A stretch of DNA of 64,000 nt from a bacterium (GTDB lineage: Bacteria > Babelota > Babeliae > Babelales > Vermiphilaceae): NCBI GenBank assembly GCA_016699125.1, contig CP064961.1, forward strand, positions 62,001 through 126,000. The letters are read 5' to 3'. The number at the start of each line of letters is the position of its first letter. Position 1 is the first letter of the stretch. The notes beneath the pieces are model-generated. The model saw only the letters and a list, made by a program, of their open reading frames with translations, ran no database searches and was not told where the DNA came from. Position numbers and translations under genes: made by a program. Below are positions 56,758 to 64,000 of the stretch, in pieces.

Positions 56758-56768
56758 TTATGGGTTAA
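56649..56768 (+). CDS. Small hydrophobic peptide B (39 residues), tandem copy 2
   Basis: Same start and ribosome site as peptide A. Identical through residue 21, then ASAVISIVVLDPAGPPFMG. Substitutions are conservative (I to S, V to I, M to V, L kept) and DPAGP is retained, while the residues after it differ. Preserved length, frame and ribosome site in both copies argue that the peptide is translated and selected. Confidence 0.62.
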   Translation: MNKLLSVYMALSKYRSMVMLASAVISIVVLDPAGPPFMG

Positions 56769-57087
56769 TTTGAATTTGAATTTATAGTTAGATATTGATT
56801 AAAAAAGGTAAATATAAAATAGACTTAAAGCAGTGAAAAAAACAGGTAGTATGTTGTCTTGGTTGAAGTCGATAACTGGATAGATGTAAGTATGAAAAAA
56901 GTATATCGTTCTATAAGGGTTCATCTAAAGTGACAGCTTCTTGGTGCCCGACTATTAAAGAATTGATATAATGCTTCAAAGCATTCAATACTAACACACA
57001 AAGTTTTTGACTTTCCTAGTAGAAAAAAGGAGGGTGGTAGTGAAGAGAAAGCACGCGCCCTTTTCTATGTGACTCCGGTCCTGGTGG
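56769..57087. other. Intergenic stretch without a supported gene
   Basis: 319 nt, AT-rich, between peptide B and the end of the intact regulator. It contains only very short frames (a GTG-started 16-codon and an ATG-started 13-codon frame) and a weak hairpin AATGC/GCATT near 56973. I cannot support any of them as genes. Confidence 0.6.
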
Positions 57088-59874
57088 CTAAATATCCATT
57101 CTATGTTTTTTGATTCTACGACTCACAGAAGAGCGATTGACCCCTAAATAGTGGGCAATCCTGTTCTGGTTTTTATTAAAGCGTTGCCACAATAATGCCA
57201 GCGTTCGTCTGTCTTTGAGGGCTTTTTTGCCAAGTTTTTTGGCTTCTTGAATTGCCAGATCTGTTGCAGCAACAGCTGCAGGGATCGCAGGTTTTTCTTC
57301 TGTTTCTGTGATAGTCGGCGCCGGTTTGCCGTCATTTTGTAGCATCAAAGAAAGTATCTGATGACGTAAATCAGTGATGGATAAAGGTTTGTGAAGATGG
57401 AGTTTGCGTTTTTGACTTTCAGAAAGAGGCAGGAGGCCGGTATGACCCTTTGCCTGACGAATTTGATGCATATAGGCATCCACGAGCGCGTAATAGTCAG
57501 ATTCTGTTAAAGATTCTAAAGTAGGCAGCCAGAAGTAGTGTGTTTTGCATGTGGTGTACAGGAAGGAATCTTTTATGGTCTCAAGTGCATCGTAAGATAG
57601 TGGTGTGTGTAATATAATCTGTACATTACTTTTTACCTGTACATTGCTATTTATTTTGGTGAATGCGCCAGTTTGAATATAAGTATACAGTTTTTGTTGA
57701 GTAGGTATATTTAAATAGGTGATATTTTCAATGAAAATAGTTCCATTATCCAAGGTTTCCAACAGTCCAGCTTTCGGTAGCATATTGTAGGATGTATGTG
57801 TACCAAAAAGGACCGCTTCATAATCTGCATATCGCATAGGATTGAACTGTTTGAATTCTCTATTTTTTTTACTTTCGTGAATCAACTTTGCGACTATTAA
57901 TGCATCTGTGTGTGGACAGCCCAAAAAAAAGACCCTGCTGTTTAACATATTTTTTAATATATGTATTTTTTTAATGATTCCCTCTGTGGTATTAAGGGGG
58001 AAAAAAGTATGTAATAAGTTGCCGACTTTTGTTGATTGTAAATAAAGAAAATAGTGCCAGTCTTGGGTAGATGGCATAGATAAAAGTTGTTTATTTAAAA
58101 CATCTGAAAGATTCGGCTTTGAAAGTATCATGATTACCTGCTTCTGGTCAATATGAGGAATGCCAATAGCCAGGATACCATGACTGTTTTGTTCCGTTTG
58201 TATGACTTTTGATAGTACCGATTTTTGTTCAATGACCTGTGCGATCAGTTTTTTGCATTCTTTTGTAATTGTATGGCCTTGATCCATATTCAAATCAACA
58301 TTAGTAAAGGTAGTTGTAAACCGATTGCACGCAGTGAATAGTTTGTTTTTATATAAAAAAACGCCCACTTCCCTTACCTCTTGCGGCTCTATAAATGCTT
58401 TTATGCTTTCTTTTAGAATGTCTACTTCTTGCTCACTTTTAAGAATTCTTTCCATGAACATATGTTCTTTTTCTGTGTGATAGGTTAATTGGCGAGCCTG
58501 AAATGAACATATGATTCCGGCAAGATAGTTGCTGAATACGGTGATGACATCTTTGTGTGTTTCATCGAAAAATTGGCCAGATTTACTATTTCTGTCAAGT
58601 ATAATATAGGCGATAATCTGGTTTTTTTCAAAAACTGGAATAATGGCTTCTGAATTAATGCGGTGTAAGATCTCGATCATTTTTTGGAAAAAATCATTTT
58701 GAAAATAGAAATTTGCAAAGTCTATTTCGTGATATTCGATAATCTTATGTTTTTTTAGTGCGGTCAGTACTAACAACCTATTTTGATCGGTGAATTTTTC
58801 GATTTCCTGGATAATAAAATAGGTACGATTGGTGTAGTTTTTGAAACTATCGATTGAGGTTGTCCTTTTAATCTTTTTTGCAAGGACACTGATCATGTTG
58901 TCCTGTTCAGCTTCAACTGGTTTTACTAGAAGATGAATTTTATTATAAGAAACACCAAGTGCTTTGCTAATGAATTCTCGTGTGTATTGGAGAATTTCAT
59001 ATTCATTTGCAGCGGTACTTAAATTAATGAGCGTTTCTTTGAAATTATTGTTAAAGGTCTGATCATTAAATAAGGAGTAGGTCTCTTTTGTATAAGGGAA
59101 AACAGGAATATTGACTATATATCGGGTGCAGTAATAGAAAAATGCGGTGAGTATCAGTGATGCCAAAACAATGAACAATGGATAGGATATGATAAAATAA
59201 AATGATTTTTCATGTAACAGATTCATATTAATAAAATCAGATATGACATACGGAATATAAAAATAAATAAGCAGATTGCGTGTTCTATTTTGTATGGCAA
59301 GTGGCACGTTTGTTGTTGCATTACGTAAGTGGTTAAACGTAGTCCAGATCGTGTACGGTATAATAAAGCACATAATATATGAAGCGTATAGGTTATGTAT
59401 GACATATTCTATGTACGTTGTTTTTGTTTGCATTGTGTTATCGCTGTTCATTACAGCACTGAGTATAAAATAGATTCCAAAAAAACCGCTTACAAAGTTG
59501 GGCAGTATATGTGTTTTTAAAAGAGATCGCGGTTTTTTTGTTAAAAGGTTTTTTAACAGAAGCATTATTGAATGATAGTGTAACAGGCAGAAAAATAGGC
59601 AGAATTTAGTGAAAAAAGTGCTCAGTGTCTGTGGTGTGGTGAGGATTTTACAGTGGTATAGTTGGTTGATGACGCCATGTGTATCAATATAAATGCCTGA
59701 AAAAATGCTAATAAGCAGTATGGTTAACAGATATATTCCATGGTCAAGTCGTTTTGAATAATCATGTATTTTAAAAAAGAGGTACATCTTTCCTCCTAAT
59801 CCCAACGCATGCGCAATAAGGAGAAGGCTGGAAGGTTTTACTAGTTCTTTAAAAAGATATACAAGATGGTTCAT
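57088..59874 (-). CDS. Membrane-anchored transcription regulator: 7TM, GAF, degenerate AAA+, Fis HTH (copy 2, intact)
   Basis: 928 residues from ATG 59874 (an in-frame TTG is at 59880). Residues 1-255 hold seven membrane spans. Residues ~285-460 form a GAF domain (AIIPVFEKNQIIAYIILD; FFDETHKDVITVFSNYLAG). About 500-600 is a second GAF-like region. About 630-840 follows the NtrC-type AAA+ pattern (FFLGCPHTDALIVAKLIHE, VLFG, DNGTIFIENITYL, then the helical LHLHKPLSITDLRHQI), but Walker A lacks GK, Walker B lacks DE and the sigma-54 GAFTGA loop is absent. So ATP-driven sigma-54 activation is unlikely. The last 45 residues are a Fis/NtrC helix-turn-helix (RIAHYLGVNRSSVSRR). I infer a one-protein membrane sensor that binds DNA directly. 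Confidence 0.88.
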   Translation of the reverse strand: MNHLVYLFKELVKPSSLLLIAHALGLGGKMYLFFKIHDYSKRLDHGIYLLTILLISIFSGIYIDTHGVINQLYHCKILTTPQTLSTFFTKFCLFFCLLHYHSIMLLLKNLLTKKPRSLLKTHILPNFVSGFFGIYFILSAVMNSDNTMQTKTTYIEYVIHNLYASYIMCFIIPYTIWTTFNHLRNATTNVPLAIQNRTRNLLIYFYIPYVISDFINMNLLHEKSFYFIISYPLFIVLASLILTAFFYYCTRYIVNIPVFPYTKETYSLFNDQTFNNNFKETLINLSTAANEYEILQYTREFISKALGVSYNKIHLLVKPVEAEQDNMISVLAKKIKRTTSIDSFKNYTNRTYFIIQEIEKFTDQNRLLVLTALKKHKIIEYHEIDFANFYFQNDFFQKMIEILHRINSEAIIPVFEKNQIIAYIILDRNSKSGQFFDETHKDVITVFSNYLAGIICSFQARQLTYHTEKEHMFMERILKSEQEVDILKESIKAFIEPQEVREVGVFLYKNKLFTACNRFTTTFTNVDLNMDQGHTITKECKKLIAQVIEQKSVLSKVIQTEQNSHGILAIGIPHIDQKQVIMILSKPNLSDVLNKQLLSMPSTQDWHYFLYLQSTKVGNLLHTFFPLNTTEGIIKKIHILKNMLNSRVFFLGCPHTDALIVAKLIHESKKNREFKQFNPMRYADYEAVLFGTHTSYNMLPKAGLLETLDNGTIFIENITYLNIPTQQKLYTYIQTGAFTKINSNVQVKSNVQIILHTPLSYDALETIKDSFLYTTCKTHYFWLPTLESLTESDYYALVDAYMHQIRQAKGHTGLLPLSESQKRKLHLHKPLSITDLRHQILSLMLQNDGKPAPTITETEEKPAIPAAVAATDLAIQEAKKLGKKALKDRRTLALLWQRFNKNQNRIAHYLGVNRSSVSRRIKKHRMDI

Positions 59875-60049
59875 ATTCAATTTGTCAAAAATTAAGCTCT
59901 GTTACTAGTTCATAATACACTAATTTTTCTGTTTTATATACTTTCTATTATTAGCTGAGTGTTTTAAAAAATCTAGTAAAGAAGTAGTTGTATGGAAATC
60001 TTTTAGAGAATTACTGATATAAAAGAGAGTAGAATGTGGGGTTTAAACT

Positions 60050-60077
60050 TTGTGTTTTTTTTAAAAAAAGCTATTAT
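60050..60077 (+). promoter_or_regulatory. Probable promoter of rpmF-plsX
   Basis: TTGTGT 60050-60055 and TATTAT 60072-60077, spacer 16 nt, about 55 nt before rpmF. The rest of 59875-60049 is AT-rich without a supported gene. Confidence 0.45.
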
Positions 60078-60139
60078 AGTCTTCATATGACGTCTTTTTA
60101 AAACTAAGTTATTATATTGCAAAATCCAAAGGGGTTACC

Positions 60140-60406
60140 ATGCCAGTACCAAAACGTAAGCGTTCTCGTGTTCGTCGTGATAAAAGATTTGCCAATAAAG
60201 GTATCAAAGTTAAAACAGTGGTTGGTTGCAAAACCTGCAACAGTCCGTTAAGTCCGCATGCGATATGTACCCAATGTGGTCATTACAAAGGTGTTAAGAT
60301 TTTAAGAACAAAAGTCGATCGCAGTGAAACACGTGCAGTTTTAAAACAGATGAAAACATCCAAACGTGTGCAGACAACTCCTGATGCGGCAACGGAAGCT
60401 TCTTAA
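60140..60406 (+). CDS. rpmF: 50S ribosomal protein L32
   Basis: Begins MPVPKRKRSRVRRDKRFANKG; the zinc-ribbon cysteines are kept (CKTCNSPLSPHAICTQCGHYKG). 88 residues, with a C-terminal extension beyond the usual ~60. Upstream of plsX in the classic rpmF-plsX order. Confidence 0.94.
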   Translation: MPVPKRKRSRVRRDKRFANKGIKVKTVVGCKTCNSPLSPHAICTQCGHYKGVKILRTKVDRSETRAVLKQMKTSKRVQTTPDAATEAS

Positions 60407-60430
60407 ACCATTCAATCCGAATAGTTAGTC

Positions 60431-61495
60431 ATGCCAAAAATAGCTGTTGATGCAATGGGTGGTGATTATGCACCCATTGCGGTTGTCAAAGGTGCCGTAG
60501 CTGCCGCAAGAAAAGGGGTGAAGGTAACCCTTTTTGGTGATCATGATCGTGTAGCTGAGCTTCTTTCTGACGAATGTTCAGATTGGCAATTAAGGTTGCC
60601 TATTACGGTTGAGCACTGTTTTGATGTTGTTGATATGGCTGAGGTTGCAATTAAAAAGATGCTTATTAGAAAAGCATCATCGATGGCATGTGCAATTGAT
60701 GCAGTTAAAATGGGGCGATTAGATGCATTTGTCTCTGCAGGTAATTCAGCAGCGGTACATGCATTTGCAATGTTTCAGCTTGGACGAATCAACGCAGTTT
60801 TGAGGCCTGCATTAGCCGGTTTTTTTCCAACTTTAAGTGGTGCGCAGGTCTTTTGTCTTGATTTAGGAGCAAATACCGATTGCAAGGCGGACTATCTGGT
60901 ACAGTTTGCACAGATGGGATCCATATACGTTCAACATGCTACGGGGGTTAAGAATCCGCGGGTTGCACTTGTTTCAAATGGTCATGAACCATACAAGGGT
61001 TGCTCGACTGTGAAAAAAGCATATGAAGTGCTTTCTTGCATGCGTGATATTAATTTTATTGGTAATGTTGAAGCGCGTGACATCTTCCAAGGTGGTGTTG
61101 ATGTGCTAGTGTGTGATGGCTTTATCGGAAATGTAATGCTAAAAACGGCACAAGGTACGGTTAATATGATGATGCAGATGTTAAAAAAATATGCTGAGCA
61201 GTCATTGTTTGATCGTTTTTTACTTGCTTGTAGTGGTCCATTGCTGCAAAAGTTGAAATCTAGTGTTGATTATGTCCATGCAGGTGGGGCCTTGCTGCTT
61301 GGTGTGAAAAAACCTGTTATTATTGCGCATGGTAGTTCAAATGCACAGGCGATAGAAAATGCTATTTTATTGGCTGAGCGTACGGTTAAAGACGGTGTTA
61401 TTGCAAATATTAATAATGCAATACAAGACTGTTTGACAAAAAACCCTTTGTCTGTAGGGTCAAATCTGAATTTTGTTGATAAAGGATTACTGTAA
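60431..61495 (+). CDS. plsX: Phosphate acyltransferase PlsX
   Basis: Makes acyl-phosphate from acyl-ACP for phospholipid synthesis (with PlsY). IAVDAMGGDYAPIAVVKGAV, ALAGFFPTLSGAQVFCLDLGANTDCKADYLVQFA, NVEARDIFQGGVDVLVCDGFIGNVMLK and a C-terminal GSSNAQAIENAI are conserved. 354 residues. It suggests the cell makes, or at least activates, its own phospholipid precursors. Confidence 0.96.
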   Translation: MPKIAVDAMGGDYAPIAVVKGAVAAARKGVKVTLFGDHDRVAELLSDECSDWQLRLPITVEHCFDVVDMAEVAIKKMLIRKASSMACAIDAVKMGRLDAFVSAGNSAAVHAFAMFQLGRINAVLRPALAGFFPTLSGAQVFCLDLGANTDCKADYLVQFAQMGSIYVQHATGVKNPRVALVSNGHEPYKGCSTVKKAYEVLSCMRDINFIGNVEARDIFQGGVDVLVCDGFIGNVMLKTAQGTVNMMMQMLKKYAEQSLFDRFLLACSGPLLQKLKSSVDYVHAGGALLLGVKKPVIIAHGSSNAQAIENAILLAERTVKDGVIANINNAIQDCLTKNPLSVGSNLNFVDKGLL

Positions 61496-61577
61496 AAAGC
61501 TTTTTCTTTATCTTTTTTATCCCCTGTGGTAATTTTGCTTTCATGATTTGTTTAACGTTAAAGATGGTAGGATTTTT

Positions 61578-62264
61578 ATGAATTTTCAAACAATAAAACA
61601 GGAAGTATTAGAGCTTTTTAATGGTAGTTTCAATATCTATGAGCAGAAATATATTCAGTACGTATTAGGTTTTGTTCTAGCAATCTTAGTAGCTGGTGGC
61701 TTAGGGTATGGATATTCTGCTTATCGAAACATTCAGAACAGCAAAGCATTTGAGGCCTTGTCTGAATGTATTGTACGTTTAGATGAGTTTAGTTTGAAAA
61801 AAGAAACCGTTGATTGGCAAGAGTTAGTCACATTTTTTGAGCAAAAAAAACGTGAACATGTTGCGTCGGGCATTGCTCCGTATTTTGATATTCTCATTTC
61901 TGATGTGCTGATCAAAGATGGTAAAATAGACGGTGCGTTAGAACTGTTGAAAAATCTGAGAGTTGAAAATAATGCGTTGCGTGACATGCTGCGCTTAAAA
62001 TATGCGCTTATTCTTGTAGATCAAGATGCACCTGAGCGCCAAAAAGATGGCTTTGTGCTTATTGATGAACTTACAAAGTCTGCTGATCCGTTAGTTAAAG
62101 ATGCGATTTTGTATCAATCAGCTCGTTGTTATTTTGCTCATAACGATCAACAGAAAGCAAAACAACTTCTGCAGCAGTTAGTTGATGATCAGGCATACAA
62201 TCAGTTGACGGCGCCTTCATATTGGTCTTCATTAGCACGAGTCAAACTTGGTCAACTTTTATAA
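61578..62264 (+). CDS. Membrane-anchored TPR-like protein (YfgM-like)
   Basis: ATG 61578 follows GGTAGGA; an earlier in-frame ATG at 61548 is less likely. 228 residues: short cytoplasmic start, one span (YVLGFVLAILVAGGLGYGY), then helical repeats such as DGALELLKNLRVENNALRDMLRLKYALIL and AILYQSARCYFAHNDQQKAKQLL, ending with another pair of helices. This matches the TPR_21/YfgM type, ancillary to the Sec translocon in E. coli. Assignment by architecture. 82 bp after plsX, 22 bp before gltX. Confidence 0.7.
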   Translation: MNFQTIKQEVLELFNGSFNIYEQKYIQYVLGFVLAILVAGGLGYGYSAYRNIQNSKAFEALSECIVRLDEFSLKKETVDWQELVTFFEQKKREHVASGIAPYFDILISDVLIKDGKIDGALELLKNLRVENNALRDMLRLKYALILVDQDAPERQKDGFVLIDELTKSADPLVKDAILYQSARCYFAHNDQQKAKQLLQQLVDDQAYNQLTAPSYWSSLARVKLGQLL

Positions 62265-62286
62265 ATTACATCGTTAGTGAGTATTC

Positions 62287-63675
62287 ATGGAACATAAAAC
62301 TGTCCGTGTACGTTTTGCCCCGTCACCAACGGGGCATCTCCATGTTGGGGGGTTGCGTACTGCGTTGTTTAACTATCTTTTTGCAAAACATAATAACGGT
62401 GTTTACCTTCTTCGTTGTGAAGATACTGATCTTGAACGTTCAACAGAAGCGTTTTTTGATTCTCAGATGCGTTCGTTTGAATGGGTGGGTCTGATTCCTG
62501 ATGAACCGGTGGTAATTCAGTCTACACGGTTTGCTCAGCATTTTAAAGTTATTGACTCATTAATTGAGCGAAAAAAAGCATATAAATGTTATTGTACGGA
62601 GCAAGCGTTGGCAGCACGCCTTGGCAAAACTGATGAAAATGATTTTATTCGTTATGATAGATACTGTTTTTACAATCAAACGGCACATGATGAAAAAGAT
62701 CCATTTGTTATCCGTTTTTGTATGCCAGAGTCTTTGTCGGAGTATATTTTTGATGATCTGATTAGAGGTCAGATCAGTTTTTCGCCTGAACAGTATGATG
62801 ACTTTATTATTGTACGTACCGATGGTGTTCCTGTGTATAATTTTGTGGTTGTTGTTGATGATGCTTTTATGGCAATTACTCATGTGATTCGAGGTGAGGA
62901 GCATATTGCAAATACGCCAAAGCAGATAGCCATTTATAATGCTTGTGGATATAAGGTTCCATTCTTTGCACATTTACCAATGATTTTGGGCGCTTCTGGG
63001 GCAAAATTAAGCAAGCGAGATGGGGCGACTTCGGTAAATGATTATAAGGAGCATGGATATTTACCAGAAGCACTTGTTAACTATCTGGCAAAACTCGGGT
63101 GGGCATACAAAGATCAAGAGATTTTTTCTATGCAAGAACTTATTACACATTTTTCATTAGAAGGCGTGGGTAAGAAAGGTTCAATTTTTGATCCTGAAAA
63201 ACTCAACTGGATGAACGGACTCTATATTAAAAATATGTCTGCACGCACATTATATGAATATATGTGCACTGAGCTTGAGTATAGGTTCGGCGAACTGTTA
63301 CCAGGTTGGTCACAAGAGCGTATTGAAAAGGCGATTGACGTATTCAAGGGCCGTGTTATAACGCTTGAAGAGTTAAAGAATGAGTTAGGTACATTGCGTG
63401 GTCAAGGTAATGTGCTTATTCCTGAATTTACAAAAGAGATGAAGCAGTATGTAGCAATGGTGAGGGAGCGATTTTTAAAGGAGGGTATTTCTGCAAATAC
63501 TATTAAAGAGGTAGCCAAAGAAGCGGACGTTCCAATCGTTTTAGTTGCACAGCCAGTACGCCTTGCATTAATAGGCAAATTACACGGACCTGGTATAGGC
63601 GATTTAATACATTTGCTTACGACGCAAGAGGTGCTGGAAAGACTGAAAAAACTGGAGGACGTCCCATTTATATAA
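62287..63675 (+). CDS. gltX: Glutamyl-tRNA synthetase
   Basis: Class I synthetase: VRFAPSPTGHLHVGGLRTALFNYLFAKH carries the HIGH-type motif (HVGG), and KLSKRDGATSV the KMSKS-type motif. VTHVIRGEEHIANTPKQ-like ITHVIRGEEHIANTPKQIAIY is the tRNA/Glu discriminating block. 462 residues, full length with both anticodon-binding helical domains. Whether it also charges tRNA-Gln (non-discriminating) cannot be told here. Confidence 0.94.
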   Translation: MEHKTVRVRFAPSPTGHLHVGGLRTALFNYLFAKHNNGVYLLRCEDTDLERSTEAFFDSQMRSFEWVGLIPDEPVVIQSTRFAQHFKVIDSLIERKKAYKCYCTEQALAARLGKTDENDFIRYDRYCFYNQTAHDEKDPFVIRFCMPESLSEYIFDDLIRGQISFSPEQYDDFIIVRTDGVPVYNFVVVVDDAFMAITHVIRGEEHIANTPKQIAIYNACGYKVPFFAHLPMILGASGAKLSKRDGATSVNDYKEHGYLPEALVNYLAKLGWAYKDQEIFSMQELITHFSLEGVGKKGSIFDPEKLNWMNGLYIKNMSARTLYEYMCTELEYRFGELLPGWSQERIEKAIDVFKGRVITLEELKNELGTLRGQGNVLIPEFTKEMKQYVAMVRERFLKEGISANTIKEVAKEADVPIVLVAQPVRLALIGKLHGPGIGDLIHLLTTQEVLERLKKLEDVPFI

Positions 63676-63692
63676 AAAAGGAGTAGGGCGTA

Positions 63693-64000
63693 ATGAAGGT
63701 TGCAGTAGTTTTTCCTGGGTATTCAGGACAATATGTGGGTATGGGCAAGGATTTTTATGATAATCATCGGTTTGTGCAAGAATATTTTGAAGAGGCGTCA
63801 AGCTGTTTGAATCTTAACTTTGTTAAGTTATGTTTTGCTTCTTCTGATGCTGAACTTGGCAAAATCCATAATGCCTATCCTTCACTATTTCTTGTAAGCA
63901 CGGCAATTGGTTTGCTGATGATAAACGAAGGCATCATACCATCTGTTTTGGCAGGATATTGTGATGGTGAATTTGCAGCGCTTTCAGTTGCAAAATGTAT
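63693..64000 (+). CDS. FabD-like acyltransferase, N-terminal part, atypical nucleophile
   Basis: Truncated by the window end (about 102 codons). It starts MKVAVVFPGYSGQYVGMGKDFYDN, which corresponds to the FPGQGSQ...GMG opening of FabD and polyketide acyltransferases with the terminal Gln kept. PSLFLVSTAIGLLMINEGIIP precedes the active-site motif, where GHSLGE of FabD reads GYCDGE (LAGYCDGEFAAL). The nucleophilic Ser is thus Cys and His-then-Ser is Tyr-Cys. Activity as malonyl-CoA:ACP transacylase is therefore doubtful; a Cys-dependent acyltransferase or non-enzymatic role is possible. Location after plsX-gltX fits lipid metabolism. ATG 63693 follows AAAAGGAG. Confidence 0.7.
   Translation, partial: MKVAVVFPGYSGQYVGMGKDFYDNHRFVQEYFEEASSCLNLNFVKLCFASSDAELGKIHNAYPSLFLVSTAIGLLMINEGIIPSVLAGYCDGEFAALSVAKC

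Overview
The window is a contiguous piece of a low-GC bacterial chromosome, with no transposase, integrase, phage gene or CRISPR array that I can see. It carries a linked rRNA operon (16S, tRNA-Ile, tRNA-Ala, 23S, 5S), the secE-nusG-rplKAJL-rpoBC block, peptidoglycan synthesis, a type II secretion/type IV pilus ATPase, and many small proteins of unknown function with export signals. The exported orphan proteins, housekeeping genes broken out of their usual operons and expanded lineage-specific paralogues suggest a host-associated bacterium. My best guess is candidate phylum Dependentiae (TM6). That guess is inference; a 16S comparison would settle it.

Layout. 1-5853: an exported macro-domain protein cut by the left edge, a GspE/PilB ATPase with a pseudopilin, a Cys-rich orphan, and prfB. 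6036-11490: rrn operon, whose near-perfect promoter lies partly in a 25-bp inverted repeat and whose rRNAs are flanked by processing stems. 11698-16464: a membrane orphan, a class A PBP, an isolated atpG, a NYN-domain nuclease and tsaE. 16560-21277: two tandem exported MutS-like ATPase genes, one split by an in-frame UAG. 21488-33705: tRNA cluster with rpmG, then secE, nusG, L11, L1, L10, L7/L12, rpoB (with an eight-cysteine insertion) and rpoC. 33753-38164: tRNA-Val, rpsO, pnp, rph and a HolA-like gene. 38251-40161: three related small exported proteins. 40308-42093: a DUF502 protein, a YbbR/CdaR-like protein and a CdaA-like protein that has lost its catalytic motifs. 42243-47420: trpS, an exported coiled-coil protein, uvrD/pcrA and hflX. 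47401-48467: a duplicated hflX upstream segment and doubtful small ORFs. 48525-52832: ffh, rpsP, khpA, trmD (fused to a second SPOUT methyltransferase), rplS and a lipoprotein. 52852-59874: an exported glycine-zipper protein and a locus of two 7TM-GAF-AAA(degenerate)-Fis regulators around a tandem pair of 39-40-residue hydrophobic peptides. 60140-64000: rpmF, plsX, a TPR membrane protein, gltX and the start of a FabD-like gene with Cys where Ser is expected.

The strongest candidates for something undescribed are: (1) the 53580-59874 locus of membrane-anchored transcription regulators plus duplicated small peptides, (2) the exported MutS-like ATPase pair, (3) the catalytically dead CdaA/CdaR pair, (4) the Cys-rich insertion in RpoB, and (5) the exported macro-domain protein.
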